From contig CAYREX010000004.1 in the NCBI GenBank assembly GCA_964423505.1, forward strand, positions 62,001 through 126,000: a DNA stretch of 64,000 nt. Direction: 5' to 3'. The notes beneath the pieces are model-generated. The model saw only the letters and a program-made list of their open reading frames with translations. It did not search any database and was not told the origin of the DNA. This DNA comes from CAYREX01 sp964423505 (GTDB lineage: Bacteria > Fermentibacterota > Fermentibacteria > Fermentibacterales > JCC-6). Both the position numbers and the translations under genes were made by a program. Of the stretch, positions 36,230-44,875 are shown one piece after another; the first letter of the stretch is position 1, and every line of letters starts with the position of its first letter.

Positions 36230-37423
36230 ATGAGGAGCCTGTTGCCCCTGCTGGCCGTCTGCGCCGCGGGAGCGGCGCTCGCCCAGGGCGTCTCTCCCGA
36301 CGGGGCGTCCGCCGGGGTGTCCGGCGGAGGAGGGCCGACAGCCATAGCCGAGCTGGTGGCCAACGACGTGGCGAACGATGCCGGTGGAGAGATCCGCGTG
36401 GAATGGAGCTACACCGGCGAGGGGCCGGAGATAGACTCACTCCACGTGATGCGGAGGGCCCCCGATGGCGGGGAGACCGTCGTGTCCACTCTCCCGGGGG
36501 GCACCACCAGGGCCATAGACACCGACGCCGATACCGGGGTCCCCTTCACCTACTGGATAACCGCATGGTCGGGCGGCCGGGTCGTGGCCGTCTCCGAGGA
36601 GGTCAACGGCACCTCCTCCGCCCAGTGGATACACACCGGCCGCATAGGGATGCTGATCATACTTGCAGCCCTCTCGGGGATAATCTTCTACTTCATCGAG
36701 ACCAGCAAGCGCGGCAAGGAGCTCTACATCAGGGAGATAGGAGGGCTGGCCGCGGTCGACGACGCCGTGGGCAGGGCGACCGAGATGGGCAAGCCGGTCC
36801 TCTACATCCCGGGCATAATGGACATGGACGACATACAGACCATCGCCAGCATGGTCATCCTGGGTAGGGTGGCCCGAAAGACGGCCGAGTACGGCTCGCC
36901 CCTGCTCGTGCCCACCTCCCGGAGCGTCGTGATGAGCGTCTCCCAGGAGGTGGTCCGGGACGCCTACATGCAGGAGGGCAGGCCGGACGCCTTCAACAGG
37001 GAGGGCATCCAGTACCTGACCGACGACCAGTTCGGCTACGCGGCCGGCGTGGACGGGATAATCGTGAGGGAGCGTCCGGCGGCCATCTTCCTGCTGGGAA
37101 CGTTCTACGCCGAGAGCCTGATACTCGCGGAGACCGGCAGGAGCGTCGGGGCCATCCAGATAGCCGGGACGGCCATGCCCAGCCAGATACCGTTCTTCGT
37201 GGCGGCCTGCGACTACACACTCATCGGGGAGGAGCTCTTCGCCGCCAGCGCATACCTCTCCAGGGAGCCGAAGCTCCTGGGCAGCCTGAAGGGTCAGGAC
37301 GCCGGCAAGCTGTTCTTCATAGTCGTGATAGTTCTGGGGGTCCTCGCCGCGACCCTCGGCTCCTTCGCGGAGCCGCTGCGCGGGGTGGCTCAGTTCCTCC
37401 GCGACCTGGTCACCGTGAACTAG
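36230..37423 (+). CDS. DUF6754-like membrane protein with extracytoplasmic FN3-like domain
   Basis: 397 residues. A signal peptide (LLAVCAAGAALAQG) and a fibronectin-III-like domain (about 50-135: IRVEWSYTGEG, VPFTYWITAWSGG) precede a membrane helix (MLIILAALSGIIFYFI). The cytoplasmic core has features of DUF6754: RGKELYIREIGGLAAVDDAVGRA, PVLYIPGIMDMDDIQTIAS, VPTSRSVVMSVSQEVVRDAY, TAMPSQIPFFVAACDYTLIGEELFAASAYLS. A final helix (LFFIVVIVLGVLAATLG) re-enters the membrane. Family of unknown function; here cotranscribed with the MutL-like ATPase. Confidence 0.75.
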   Translation: MRSLLPLLAVCAAGAALAQGVSPDGASAGVSGGGGPTAIAELVANDVANDAGGEIRVEWSYTGEGPEIDSLHVMRRAPDGGETVVSTLPGGTTRAIDTDADTGVPFTYWITAWSGGRVVAVSEEVNGTSSAQWIHTGRIGMLIILAALSGIIFYFIETSKRGKELYIREIGGLAAVDDAVGRATEMGKPVLYIPGIMDMDDIQTIASMVILGRVARKTAEYGSPLLVPTSRSVVMSVSQEVVRDAYMQEGRPDAFNREGIQYLTDDQFGYAAGVDGIIVRERPAAIFLLGTFYAESLILAETGRSVGAIQIAGTAMPSQIPFFVAACDYTLIGEELFAASAYLSREPKLLGSLKGQDAGKLFFIVVIVLGVLAATLGSFAEPLRGVAQFLRDLVTVN

Positions 37424-37432
37424 GGGGCAGGC

Positions 37433-38056
37433 ATGAGGCTCATGGTACCGCTTGCGATAACGTTCACCGCCGGGATGATAATGGTGCTGAACTTCTTCAT
37501 CCCCCACCAGCCGTTCAAGTTCCTCGGCGACAACCTGCAGGAATGGTTCATGATAGTCGCCTCGGCGGCCATCTTCCTCGGAGCCCTGAACCTGATGCAC
37601 GTGCACCTCAGGAAGATACGGCTGAAGCTCCGCAACTGGGAGTACAGCCCGGTCACCATCGCAGGCTTCCTGCTGATGCTGGTCACAGGGGTCATCTACG
37701 GCGTGACCGAGAGCGCACCCTTCGACTACCTCTTCCGTAACGCCGTGGTGCCCATGGGGGCCACCATGTTCAGCCTGCTGGCCTTCTTCGTCGCCTCCGC
37801 GGCCTTCAGGGCGTTCAGGGCCTCCAACTGGAGGGCGACGCTCCTCCTCACATCCGCCTTCCTGGTGATGCTCGGACAGGTCCCCATAGGGGCGATGATC
37901 TGGAGCAAGATACCCCTGGCCAAGGTCTGGCTGATGAGCGTGCCCAACACGGCCGGACAGAGGGCCGTGATGATAGGGGCCGCCATGGGCGTGGTGGCCA
38001 CCTCCCTGCGCATGATCTTCGGCATCGAGCGCAGCTACCTGGGAGGTGCGGAGTAA
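37433..38056 (+). CDS. Multi-pass membrane protein of the MutL/DUF6754 module
   Basis: 207 residues with about five to six hydrophobic helices (LAITFTAGMIMVLNFFIP, IVASAAIFLGALNLM, VTIAGFLLMLVTGVIYGV, MGATMFSLLAFFVASAAF, LLLTSAFLVMLGQVPIGAMI, MIGAAMGVVATSLRMIFG). Conserved-looking polar spots are PHQPFKFL and HVHLRKIRLKLRNWEYSP. The stop shares bases with the next ATG (TAATG). Function unknown; its place in the operon suggests a structural subunit of a membrane complex. Confidence 0.7.
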   Translation: MRLMVPLAITFTAGMIMVLNFFIPHQPFKFLGDNLQEWFMIVASAAIFLGALNLMHVHLRKIRLKLRNWEYSPVTIAGFLLMLVTGVIYGVTESAPFDYLFRNAVVPMGATMFSLLAFFVASAAFRAFRASNWRATLLLTSAFLVMLGQVPIGAMIWSKIPLAKVWLMSVPNTAGQRAVMIGAAMGVVATSLRMIFGIERSYLGGAE

Positions 38057-38916
38057 TGGCCGACTTCTGGGAGAGGGTCGGAAGGACCGACCGAAGGGTG
38101 ATATTCGTCCTGATAGCCCTGGCCGTCCTGGTGCCGCTGCTCTTCGAGCTGGTCTTCCCCAACCCGGTCGGGCTCGAGCCTAGCAGGGAGCTCTACGACT
38201 ACATCGAGGCGCTCCCCGCGAACTCGAACGTCCTGCTCAGCTTCGACTACGACCCCTCCACCATGCCGGAGCTGCAGCCGATGGCCGTGGCGCTGGTGCA
38301 GCACCTGTTCGACAAGGACGTCAGGGTGGTCGCAATGGCTCTCTGGCCCCAGGGAGCGAGCCTGGGGCAGGAAGCACTCTCCGAGGCGGCGGACAGCCTG
38401 GGGAGGGAGCAGTACCAGGACTGGGTCAACCTGGGCTACAAGACCGGGGGCGGGGTGATGATAGTCCGCCTCGGCTCGAGCATGCAGGCGGTGTTCCCCA
38501 CCGACAGGGACAACGTGCCCTGGGAGGAGATACCCATGCTGGGCGGCATCTCCAACCTGACCGACTTCGACGTGATAATCTCCCTCTCCGCCGGCGATCC
38601 CGGCATTCCGGCCTGGGTGATGATGGCCGGCGACAGGTTCGACGTCCCCATCGGGGGCGGCTGCACCGCGGTCAGCGCGCCGCAGTTCTACCCCTACCTG
38701 GGGACCGGCCAGCTGGTCGGGCTGCTCGGCGGCCTCAAGGGCGCGGCGGATTACGAGACCCTCGTACGGGAGGGCAAGCCGGAGGGGGAGGTCTCGCCCG
38801 GCAGGGCGCTGGCGGGCATGGCCCCGCAGTCGGTGGCCCACCTGGTCATCATGGCCTTCATAGTGATAGGAAACATCGCGTACTTCCAGCAGAAGAAGAA
38901 GGGAGGAGCGCGATGA
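38056..38916 (+). CDS. Membrane protein with two terminal helices and a soluble Rossmann-like middle
   Basis: 286 residues. One helix near the N-terminus (VIFVLIALAVLVPLLFELVF) and one near the C-terminus (SVAHLVIMAFIVIGNIAYF) flank a ~200-residue soluble domain with alternating strands and helices (SNVLLSFDYDPSTMPELQPMA, KDVRVVAMALWPQG, GGGVMIVRLGSSMQ, FDVIISLSAGDPGIPAWVMM). This layout would place the domain outside the cytoplasmic membrane. No catalytic motif recognised. Overlaps the next gene by ATGA. Confidence 0.7.
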   Translation: MADFWERVGRTDRRVIFVLIALAVLVPLLFELVFPNPVGLEPSRELYDYIEALPANSNVLLSFDYDPSTMPELQPMAVALVQHLFDKDVRVVAMALWPQGASLGQEALSEAADSLGREQYQDWVNLGYKTGGGVMIVRLGSSMQAVFPTDRDNVPWEEIPMLGGISNLTDFDVIISLSAGDPGIPAWVMMAGDRFDVPIGGGCTAVSAPQFYPYLGTGQLVGLLGGLKGAADYETLVREGKPEGEVSPGRALAGMAPQSVAHLVIMAFIVIGNIAYFQQKKKGGAR

Positions 38917-39566
38917 CCTGGGAGATATTCGGCATATGGATCGGCGCCCTCCTGACCCTCTGCCTCTACAGCTTCCTCTACAGGGACAATCCCTTCTACA
39001 AGTTCGCCGAGCACCTCTTCGTGGGCATGAGCGCAGGCTACTGGGTCATCTACACCATAGAGAACGTCCTCAAGCCCAACTGGTGGCAGCGCATGTTCCC
39101 CGAGGGGGGCGGGTTCGAGCCGGTCTGGGTCATACCGGGCATCTTCGCCCTGTTCATGCTGGCCCGGATAATCCCGAAGACCGCCGGCCTCTCCAGGCTC
39201 GCCCTGGCGATGATAGTCGGGGCGGGTGCGGGCCTGAACATGGTCAGCTACTTCCAGACCAACGCCCTTGCCCAGGTGGAGGGCACCATCATCAACGTAT
39301 GGGACGGGACCGCCTGGGGGACCTTCAGCAACCTCGTCCTGGTGGTCGGCGTCGTCTCCGGGCTCGTCTACTTCTTCTTCTCCAAGGAGCACAGGGGACT
39401 GATAGGCGGGACCGCGAACGTGGGCATCACCATACTGATGGTGGCCTTCGGCGCCAGCTTCGGCTACACGATCATGGCCCGTATCAGCCTCCTGATCGGG
39501 CAGACCCAGTTCCTGCTCGACGACTGGCTGCCCACCATACCGAGGCTCCTGGGACTGGGCGGCTGA
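38913..39566 (+). CDS. Multi-pass membrane protein, last gene of the MutL/DUF6754 module
   Basis: 217 residues with six or so helices (GIWIGALLTLCLYSFLY, HLFVGMSAGYWVIYTI, VWVIPGIFALFMLARII, LALAMIVGAGAGLNMV, LVLVVGVVSGLVYFFF, VGITILMVAFGASFGYTI). The cluster YRDNPFYKFAEHLFVG near the N-terminus looks conserved. It ends 25 bases before a strong hairpin (39591-39619), marking the end of the operon that began at gcvT. Function unknown. Confidence 0.7.
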   Translation: MTWEIFGIWIGALLTLCLYSFLYRDNPFYKFAEHLFVGMSAGYWVIYTIENVLKPNWWQRMFPEGGGFEPVWVIPGIFALFMLARIIPKTAGLSRLALAMIVGAGAGLNMVSYFQTNALAQVEGTIINVWDGTAWGTFSNLVLVVGVVSGLVYFFFSKEHRGLIGGTANVGITILMVAFGASFGYTIMARISLLIGQTQFLLDDWLPTIPRLLGLGG

Positions 39567-39730
39567 CAGGCCCGCGGACAGGGGCGGGCAGAGGGGGGCG
39601 GGAACCTGCCGCCCCCCTCGGAGCGTTTCCCCGACGGAGGGAGGGGTGGTGGTGCCCGACAACGGGAGGAGGCCCCGACCGATGCCCCGGAATCGCCCGT
39701 TACCCCGCCTTTTGCCCGCATGCTTCCGTC
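39567..39730. other. Intergenic stretch upstream of the TonB-receptor promoter
   Basis: First part of a 389-base gene-free stretch (39567-39955). Apart from the hairpin at 39591-39619, I see no coding potential or repeat here. From ~39700 the base composition becomes AT-richer towards the promoter. Confidence 0.5.
39591..39619 (+). terminator. GC-rich terminator hairpin after the MutL/DUF6754 module
   Basis: GAGGGGGGCGG and CCGCCCCCCTC pair perfectly over 11 bp around a 7-base loop (GAACCTG). No U-tract follows, so it may be a non-canonical terminator or an mRNA 3'-end stabiliser. Confidence 0.6.
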
Positions 39731-39759
39731 TTGACTTGCAGTATGGGCAGGCTTATTCT
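39731..39759 (+). promoter_or_regulatory. Sigma-70-like promoter of the TonB-receptor region
   Basis: TTGACT (39731-39736) and TATTCT (39754-39759) are separated by exactly 17 bases. The predicted start near 39766 gives a leader of about 190 bases before the GTG at 39956. Confidence 0.55.
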
Positions 39760-39765
39760 CCGATC

Positions 39766-39955
39766 CGGACATCCCGGAAAGGGGAGGTATATCCTAGGAA
39801 CGGTTTCTTAAGGAAGTGTAAGTATACGTCAGATAACGTTTTGAGAAGGATGCATACGGGAGCTGAGAAGGGGGTGTACAACTGCCGTGCTCCCGGTGCA
39901 GAGACCTGCAGTGGCCGCGCCATGAGGCAAGGCCCAGAGGAAAGGAGCTGCAGCG
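39766..39955 (+). other. Long AT-richer 5' leader of the TonB-dependent receptor gene
   Basis: About 190 bases without a convincing ORF. Possible pairing elements are CGGGAGC (39857-39863) with GCTCCCG (39889-39895), and two CTGCAG copies enclosing a GGCC...GGCC pair before the Shine-Dalgarno AGGAG. I do not see the conserved boxes of the cobalamin riboswitch. It may regulate the receptor, but that is inference. Confidence 0.35.
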
Positions 39956-42700
39956 GTGCCTAGAAGAGCAACACTCGCATCCCTGGTGCTTGTGCTGTTG
40001 GTGGCTATGACCGCGACGGCTGGCACCACCGGCAAGATCGCCGGAAGGGTCACCGACGGGGCGGGGAACCCGCTCGTCGGTGCTACCGTCATGGTCGTGG
40101 GTACATCTTACGGCGCTATGACCGATGCCAACGGGGAGTACTTCATCATTAACCTCATCCCCGGCGAGTACTCGGTACAGGCCAGGATGGTCGGAATGGG
40201 CGAGCAGACCATGCAAGGTGTGACCGTCATCGCCGACCAGACCACCACCCTGAACTTCGACCTCAACCCCGAGGCCGTGGGTACCACGGTCATCCAGGTG
40301 ACCGACCAGCGCGGCATGATAATGATGGACGCGACCGAGTCGATTAGCGTCGTCGGCCGCGACGAGATCAGGACCCTGCCGGTGGCCGGCATCGCGGACG
40401 TCGTCAACAGGCAGGCGGGCGCCACGGACAGGGGCGGCCTGCACATGCGCGGCGGCAGAAGCGGCGAGGTCGCCTACGTCGTCGACGGCGTGACGCAGGT
40501 CGACCCGACCAGCAACGTCTTCAACAGCGATATCCCCATGTCAGCCGTCTCCCAGACCTCCGTCATCAGCGGGGGCTTCGGCGCGGAGTTCGGCAACGCC
40601 CAGTCCGGAATCATCAACATCGTCACCCGCGAGGGCGGCGACTCCTACTCCGGCCAGCTTGACCTCTCCGGAAACGACTGGCAGGCCCTCGGCCTGGCGG
40701 ACGACTGGTCCTGGGGCCGCTACACGCCCTGGGGCGAGGCCCGCGTGAACGCCGAGCTCGCCATAGGCGGCCCCGAGCCGCTCACCAGCTACCTCCTCCC
40801 GGCCATCGGTCTCGACGTGCCCGGCGAGGTCAGGCTCTTCGCCTCCGGAGAGTTCCTGGAGATAGGCGGCGGCGAGGACGGCAGGTACGGCTTCGGCTTC
40901 AACGACTGGCGGACCAGCTACACGCTGAACACGAAGCTGACCTACAAGCCGACACCCAGGACGAAGATAAACCTCACCGGCTACATCATGGACCGGGAGG
41001 CCGGCTTCGGTATCTGGGAGTGGAACAGGTACGAGGAGCCCTACGTCGATACGGACACCAGCTCCGAGACCTACGGCGACACCCTCGCCTGGGGCCGGAA
41101 CATCCTCTACGGCCTGCCCACCAGGTTCTGGGACAACTACAGCGTCGGCGCCATGCTCACCCAGACCCTCTCCGACGCCACCTTCATGGAGATAAGGCTG
41201 AACCAGTACTCCGCCAAGTTCGAGTACCGCATGAGGAACACCCCCGAGCAGGAGGCGGAGACCGGCGACGAGTGGCTGGGAGAGAGCTACACGCAGGATG
41301 ACTGGCTGAGCTACACGCCGAACCGGATACAGGACAACGACGGGTTCTACAGGCAGGGCGCAAGCCGCTACGCCTGGAATACGACCCACAGCACCACGTC
41401 CACCTTCAGCGCGGACGTCACCAGCCAGATAAACCAGCAGCACCAGCTGAAGGCCGGTATCGAGGCGAAGTACTACGACGTCTACGACTACAGCGTCGAC
41501 ACAGCCTCCGGCGGCAACATCTACATAAACGAGTACAGCACCTACCCGAACTCCGGGGCCGCGTACATCCAGGACAAGATGGAGTACAGCGGCATGATAG
41601 TGAACGCCGGGCTCAGGTTCGACTACTTCGACCCCAACTTCGACGAGTACCCGGCAGACCTCACCAACCCGGTGAACCCCGGCACTAGCGCCGGCGACCC
41701 GGACCACATCATCAACCCCATCGACGTCCCGGTGAAGTATCACCTCAGCCCGAGGGTAGGGTTCTCCCACCCGATAACCGAGCGCGACGTCCTGCACTTC
41801 ACCTACGGCCACTACTTCCAGACGCCGGCCTTCGACAGGATGTACAGGGGGGCCGACTTCGACCTCTCCGGAGCCTTCCCCATCGTGGGCAACCCGGACC
41901 TCGACCCGGAGGAGACGGTCTCCTACGAGATCGGCGTGAAGCACCAGTTCGACGACATCACAATGGTCGACGTCACCGGCTACTACAAGGACATCACCGG
42001 CCTGGTCGACATGCAGCAGAACTTCTTCTCCGCGGTGGACGCCTACGACATCTTCATCAACGGCGACTACGGCAACGTCCGCGGCGCCGAGTTCAGCTTC
42101 ATGCGCCGTCCCGGCAGCTTCTTCGGAGGCTTCCAGTGGAGCGGCAGCCTGAACTACACCTACTCGGTGGCCATGGGCAAGAGCTCCAGCTCGACCCAGA
42201 ACTACACCTACAACTGGGCCGGCTGGATAATCCCGAAGAAGGAGTCCTACCTCGACTGGGACCAGAGGCACGCCATCAACGCCGAGTTCGACCTCAGGGT
42301 GCCCAGGGGCGAGGGACCGACCATCGGCGACGCCCACTTCCTCGAGGGCTTCGGCCTGCACCTCTCCTGGAACTACGGCAGCGGCTTCCCCTACAGCCAG
42401 GCCAACCAGGGTACCGCCCAGCCGGAGATCAACGGCAGCAGGTATCCGTTCACGATGATGACCACCCTGAAGGTCAACAAGACCTTCTGGCTCGGTGACG
42501 CCGTCTCGCTGGACGCCTACTGCCAGATCAACAACCTCTTCGACAGGAGGAACATCAACACCATCGCCGACGTCGCCTGGTACGACGCGGACCAGGACGG
42601 AGACGGCGAGCCGGACCGCGATCCGACCGGCCCCTTCGACAACCCCTACGTCTACAGCAGGCCCCGGATGATAAGGTTCGGTCTCGGAGTGGAATGGTAG
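39956..42700 (+). CDS. TonB-dependent receptor with carboxypeptidase-regulatory-like N-terminal domain
   Basis: 914 residues, GTG start with AGGAG nine bases upstream. Signal peptide (LASLVLVLLVAMTATAG), then a CarboxypepD_reg-like domain (GKIAGRVTDGAGNPLVGATV, YSVQARMVGM), a plug domain (EIRTLPVAGIADVVNRQAG, VDGVTQVDP, GFGAEFGNAQSGIINIVTR) and a long outer-membrane barrel ending in GLGVEW. Such receptors import scarce ligands or, in FCB bacteria, oligosaccharides and peptides; the ligand is not evident. It is followed by a hairpin and then exbB-exbD-exbD-tonB, which would energise it. Confidence 0.9.
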   Translation: MPRRATLASLVLVLLVAMTATAGTTGKIAGRVTDGAGNPLVGATVMVVGTSYGAMTDANGEYFIINLIPGEYSVQARMVGMGEQTMQGVTVIADQTTTLNFDLNPEAVGTTVIQVTDQRGMIMMDATESISVVGRDEIRTLPVAGIADVVNRQAGATDRGGLHMRGGRSGEVAYVVDGVTQVDPTSNVFNSDIPMSAVSQTSVISGGFGAEFGNAQSGIINIVTREGGDSYSGQLDLSGNDWQALGLADDWSWGRYTPWGEARVNAELAIGGPEPLTSYLLPAIGLDVPGEVRLFASGEFLEIGGGEDGRYGFGFNDWRTSYTLNTKLTYKPTPRTKINLTGYIMDREAGFGIWEWNRYEEPYVDTDTSSETYGDTLAWGRNILYGLPTRFWDNYSVGAMLTQTLSDATFMEIRLNQYSAKFEYRMRNTPEQEAETGDEWLGESYTQDDWLSYTPNRIQDNDGFYRQGASRYAWNTTHSTTSTFSADVTSQINQQHQLKAGIEAKYYDVYDYSVDTASGGNIYINEYSTYPNSGAAYIQDKMEYSGMIVNAGLRFDYFDPNFDEYPADLTNPVNPGTSAGDPDHIINPIDVPVKYHLSPRVGFSHPITERDVLHFTYGHYFQTPAFDRMYRGADFDLSGAFPIVGNPDLDPEETVSYEIGVKHQFDDITMVDVTGYYKDITGLVDMQQNFFSAVDAYDIFINGDYGNVRGAEFSFMRRPGSFFGGFQWSGSLNYTYSVAMGKSSSSTQNYTYNWAGWIIPKKESYLDWDQRHAINAEFDLRVPRGEGPTIGDAHFLEGFGLHLSWNYGSGFPYSQANQGTAQPEINGSRYPFTMMTTLKVNKTFWLGDAVSLDAYCQINNLFDRRNINTIADVAWYDADQDGDGEPDRDPTGPFDNPYVYSRPRMIRFGLGVEW

Positions 42701-42719
42701 GCTGAGCATAGGACATGAA

Positions 42720-42745
42720 GCGGCGGGGGTATGCGCCCCCGCCGC
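42720..42745 (+). terminator. GC-rich hairpin between the TonB receptor and exbB
   Basis: GCGGCGGGGG and CCCCCGCCGC pair over 10 bp around a 6-base loop (TATGCG). No U-tract. It may partly terminate transcription, lowering exbB-tonB expression relative to the receptor. Confidence 0.55.
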
Positions 42746-42787
42746 CCGGAACTGCTGCTGCAGAACGAATAACAAGGAGAGAACTAC

Positions 42788-43645
42788 ATGCGTAAGTTCC
42801 TGATGCTCCTCCTCGCGCTGACCGCCCTCGCGTGGGCGCAGCAGCCCGAGGAGGCGCGCCCCGAGGAGCCCAGGCCGGAGGCGAGGCCGGAGGAGACCAC
42901 CGAGGAGGCTGCACCGGCGGAGGCCGAAGAGCCTGCCGAGGAGCCTGCCGAGGAGCCGGCAGCCGGCACCGCCGAGGAGCCCGAGGGCGAGGAGGTCGAG
43001 AGGGCCCAGAGCGCAAGCATGGACCTGAAGGACCTCTTCATAGCCGGCGGCCCCTTCATGTACCCGCTGCTCCTGGCGCTGCTCATCGGCCTTGCGGTTG
43101 CGGTGGAGAGGTTCATAACCTACACCAGGCTCCGCATAGACGTGGGCTCGTTCCTGGAGAAGCTCGGCGGTTTCATCCGCAAGGGCGACATCAAGGGCGC
43201 GGAGGATCTCTGCACACGTACTAGGGGACCGGTAGCCTCCATCATGAGGGCAGGGCTCCTGAGGCACGACAAGGGCCTCGAGGCCGTGGAGAAGGCGGTC
43301 GAGTCCGCCGGCGGCATCGAGATGGCCTTCCTCGAGAAGGGCATAGTCGTCCTCGCCTCGGTCTCCAGCATCGGTCCGATGCTCGGATTCCTGGGGACGG
43401 TCTCTGGTATGATAAGGGCCTTCGGAGAGATAGCGGCCGCCAAGAACGTCGAGGCCAGCCTCGTCGCAGGCGGTATCCAGGAGGCTCTGATAACCACGGC
43501 CACCGGTCTGTCCATAGCGATACCGATACAGATGCTTCACAACTACTTCATCGCGAGGATCGGCAAGTTCGTGATAGACATGGAAGAGGCGAGCATCTTC
43601 CTGGTGGACACGCTGTCCGACATGGAGCAACTGAAGCAGCTTTAA
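42788..43645 (+). CDS. exbB: ExbB/TolQ-type proton channel with exported acidic N-terminal extension
   Basis: 285 residues. A signal peptide (MRKFLMLLLALTALAWAQ) and ~60 residues rich in Glu, Pro and Ala (EEPAEEPAEEPA) precede the MotA/TolQ/ExbB domain: FIAGGPFMYPLLLALLIGLAVAV, then SISGPMLGFLGTVSGM-type core (SSIGPMLGFLGTVSGMI) and ALITTATGLSIAIPI. With ExbD it forms the inner-membrane proton channel that drives TonB. The extended N-terminus, absent from E. coli ExbB, is known in some FCB homologues. AAGGAGAG precedes the ATG. Confidence 0.9.
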   Translation: MRKFLMLLLALTALAWAQQPEEARPEEPRPEARPEETTEEAAPAEAEEPAEEPAEEPAAGTAEEPEGEEVERAQSASMDLKDLFIAGGPFMYPLLLALLIGLAVAVERFITYTRLRIDVGSFLEKLGGFIRKGDIKGAEDLCTRTRGPVASIMRAGLLRHDKGLEAVEKAVESAGGIEMAFLEKGIVVLASVSSIGPMLGFLGTVSGMIRAFGEIAAAKNVEASLVAGGIQEALITTATGLSIAIPIQMLHNYFIARIGKFVIDMEEASIFLVDTLSDMEQLKQL

Positions 43646-43654
43646 GGAGCACGG

Positions 43655-44407
43655 ATGCGGATACGTAACAGACCGAGGGCCAGCGGGGCCATCCCCGATG
43701 CCTCGATGTCCGACATTGCGTTCCTGCTGCTGATCTTCTTCCTCGTCACCACGACCTTCCAGGTCCAGAAGGGCATTGCCTACAGGCTTCCGCGGAAGCC
43801 GGACGAACAGACCGAAGAGGTCGTGATAGAAGAGACCAACAGGCTGGTCATGACCATCAAGCAGTGGGGTGCCAGCGAGTACGTCGCACTCATAGACCAG
43901 GCCCCTCCGGAGGGGCCCCTGGAGAGGGCGCGTGCCGGTGAGGACGTGAGCCTCCAGGACACCACGCTGCACAGCGGGATAAGGACCCTTGCGGCGGACA
44001 GGGCGGAGCCCGTCCCGACCGCCGAGGAGAGGCTCCTGGAGAACCTCGAGGTGGCCAAGGGGCTGCCGTCGGGGAGCTTCACCTCGCTGGAGTCGGCCAT
44101 CGCCGCCGAGAACCTCATGCCCACCATACGGGAGGGCATACTCAGGACGGTGATGGGACCGGAGACGCCTGTTGACGAGAGCCCGATCTTCGGGGAGGTC
44201 GCATTCGGCGACACCCTGGTGCTCTCCGACGCGCGGCAGGGCGAGATAGCCACCGTCGTCAGGGAGAGCGAGCTCGTGGTCATCCTGAAGTTCTTCCCCG
44301 ACTGCGACTACGAGGGAATGGTGAAGGCGCTGGACATGCTCCGGCTCAACGGCGTGAGCAGGACCGGCATCACCATCCAGGAGAGGTTCGGGGGTGGTAC
44401 GACATGA
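43655..44407 (+). CDS. exbD: ExbD/TolR-family protein with long insert
   Basis: 250 residues, against about 140 for standard ExbD. The N-terminal membrane helix carries the proton-carrying Asp (ASMSDIAFLLLIFFLVTT). A ~110-residue insertion follows (about residues 70-175: PLERARAGEDVSL... TLRTVMGPETP), and the C-terminal ExbD fold resumes with VLSDARQGEIATVVRESELVVILKF and MVKALDMLRLNGVSRTGI. Overlaps the next exbD by ATGA. The two ExbD proteins probably form a mixed dimer in the ExbB pentamer (inference). Confidence 0.88.
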   Translation: MRIRNRPRASGAIPDASMSDIAFLLLIFFLVTTTFQVQKGIAYRLPRKPDEQTEEVVIEETNRLVMTIKQWGASEYVALIDQAPPEGPLERARAGEDVSLQDTTLHSGIRTLAADRAEPVPTAEERLLENLEVAKGLPSGSFTSLESAIAAENLMPTIREGILRTVMGPETPVDESPIFGEVAFGDTLVLSDARQGEIATVVRESELVVILKFFPDCDYEGMVKALDMLRLNGVSRTGITIQERFGGGTT

Positions 44408-44862
44408 AGTTCAAGTCGAGAATGAAGGTCTCGAGCAACATCTTCACGAGCACCATGGCGGACATCGTCTTCCTGCTGCTCGTGTTCTTCATGGCGACTA
44501 CCATCTTCAAGGAGGAGGGCGGCCTGCGGGTCCGCTTCCCCCAGGCCCATCCCCAGGTCATGAGCGAGCTCGGCAAGCAGTTCCTCACGCTGACCGTGTG
44601 GATAAAGCAGGCCGAGCCCGGCAACGACGACAGCGAGATCGTGGCCCGGATAGGCGACTACGACATGCCGGCCGAGCAGGTCGCCGAGCAGCTCAGGCGG
44701 CTCAGCGACAAGTTCTGGCGAGAGCAGAACAAGCGGCTGGACGTAGTGGTCCTCAATGTGGACACGAGGGTGCCCATGGGGGCCATGGTGGAGATATTCA
44801 ACTCCATGAGGTACGAGGAGATATACAGCATCCAGTTCAACGCAGAAGAGCTGGGGCTCTGA
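44404..44862 (+). CDS. exbD: ExbD/TolR-family protein, second copy
   Basis: 152 residues. The membrane helix STMADIVFLLLVFFMATT keeps the essential Asp; the periplasmic domain has RVRFPQAHPQVM, and LDVVVLNVDTRVPMGAMVEIF. Standard length, unlike the preceding gene. Isoleucine codons here are five ATC, four ATA and no ATT. Confidence 0.9.
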   Translation: MKFKSRMKVSSNIFTSTMADIVFLLLVFFMATTIFKEEGGLRVRFPQAHPQVMSELGKQFLTLTVWIKQAEPGNDDSEIVARIGDYDMPAEQVAEQLRRLSDKFWREQNKRLDVVVLNVDTRVPMGAMVEIFNSMRYEEIYSIQFNAEELGL

Positions 44863-44875
44863 GAGGGGAGGGAGC

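Noticed and set aside
39766..39955. Cobalamin riboswitch in the TonB-receptor leader
   Set aside because: The conserved B12-box and core boxes are not found on the plus strand; GCCACTG appears only as its complement.
42840..43010. Tandem DNA repeat in exbB
   Set aside because: The GAG-rich pattern follows from the Glu/Pro/Ala coding of the linker and is not a separate repeat element.
40541..43972. 1143-residue antisense ORF
   Set aside because: A GC-driven shadow of the receptor and exbB genes in an antisense frame; low-complexity, Val/Gly/Arg-rich and no recognisable domain.
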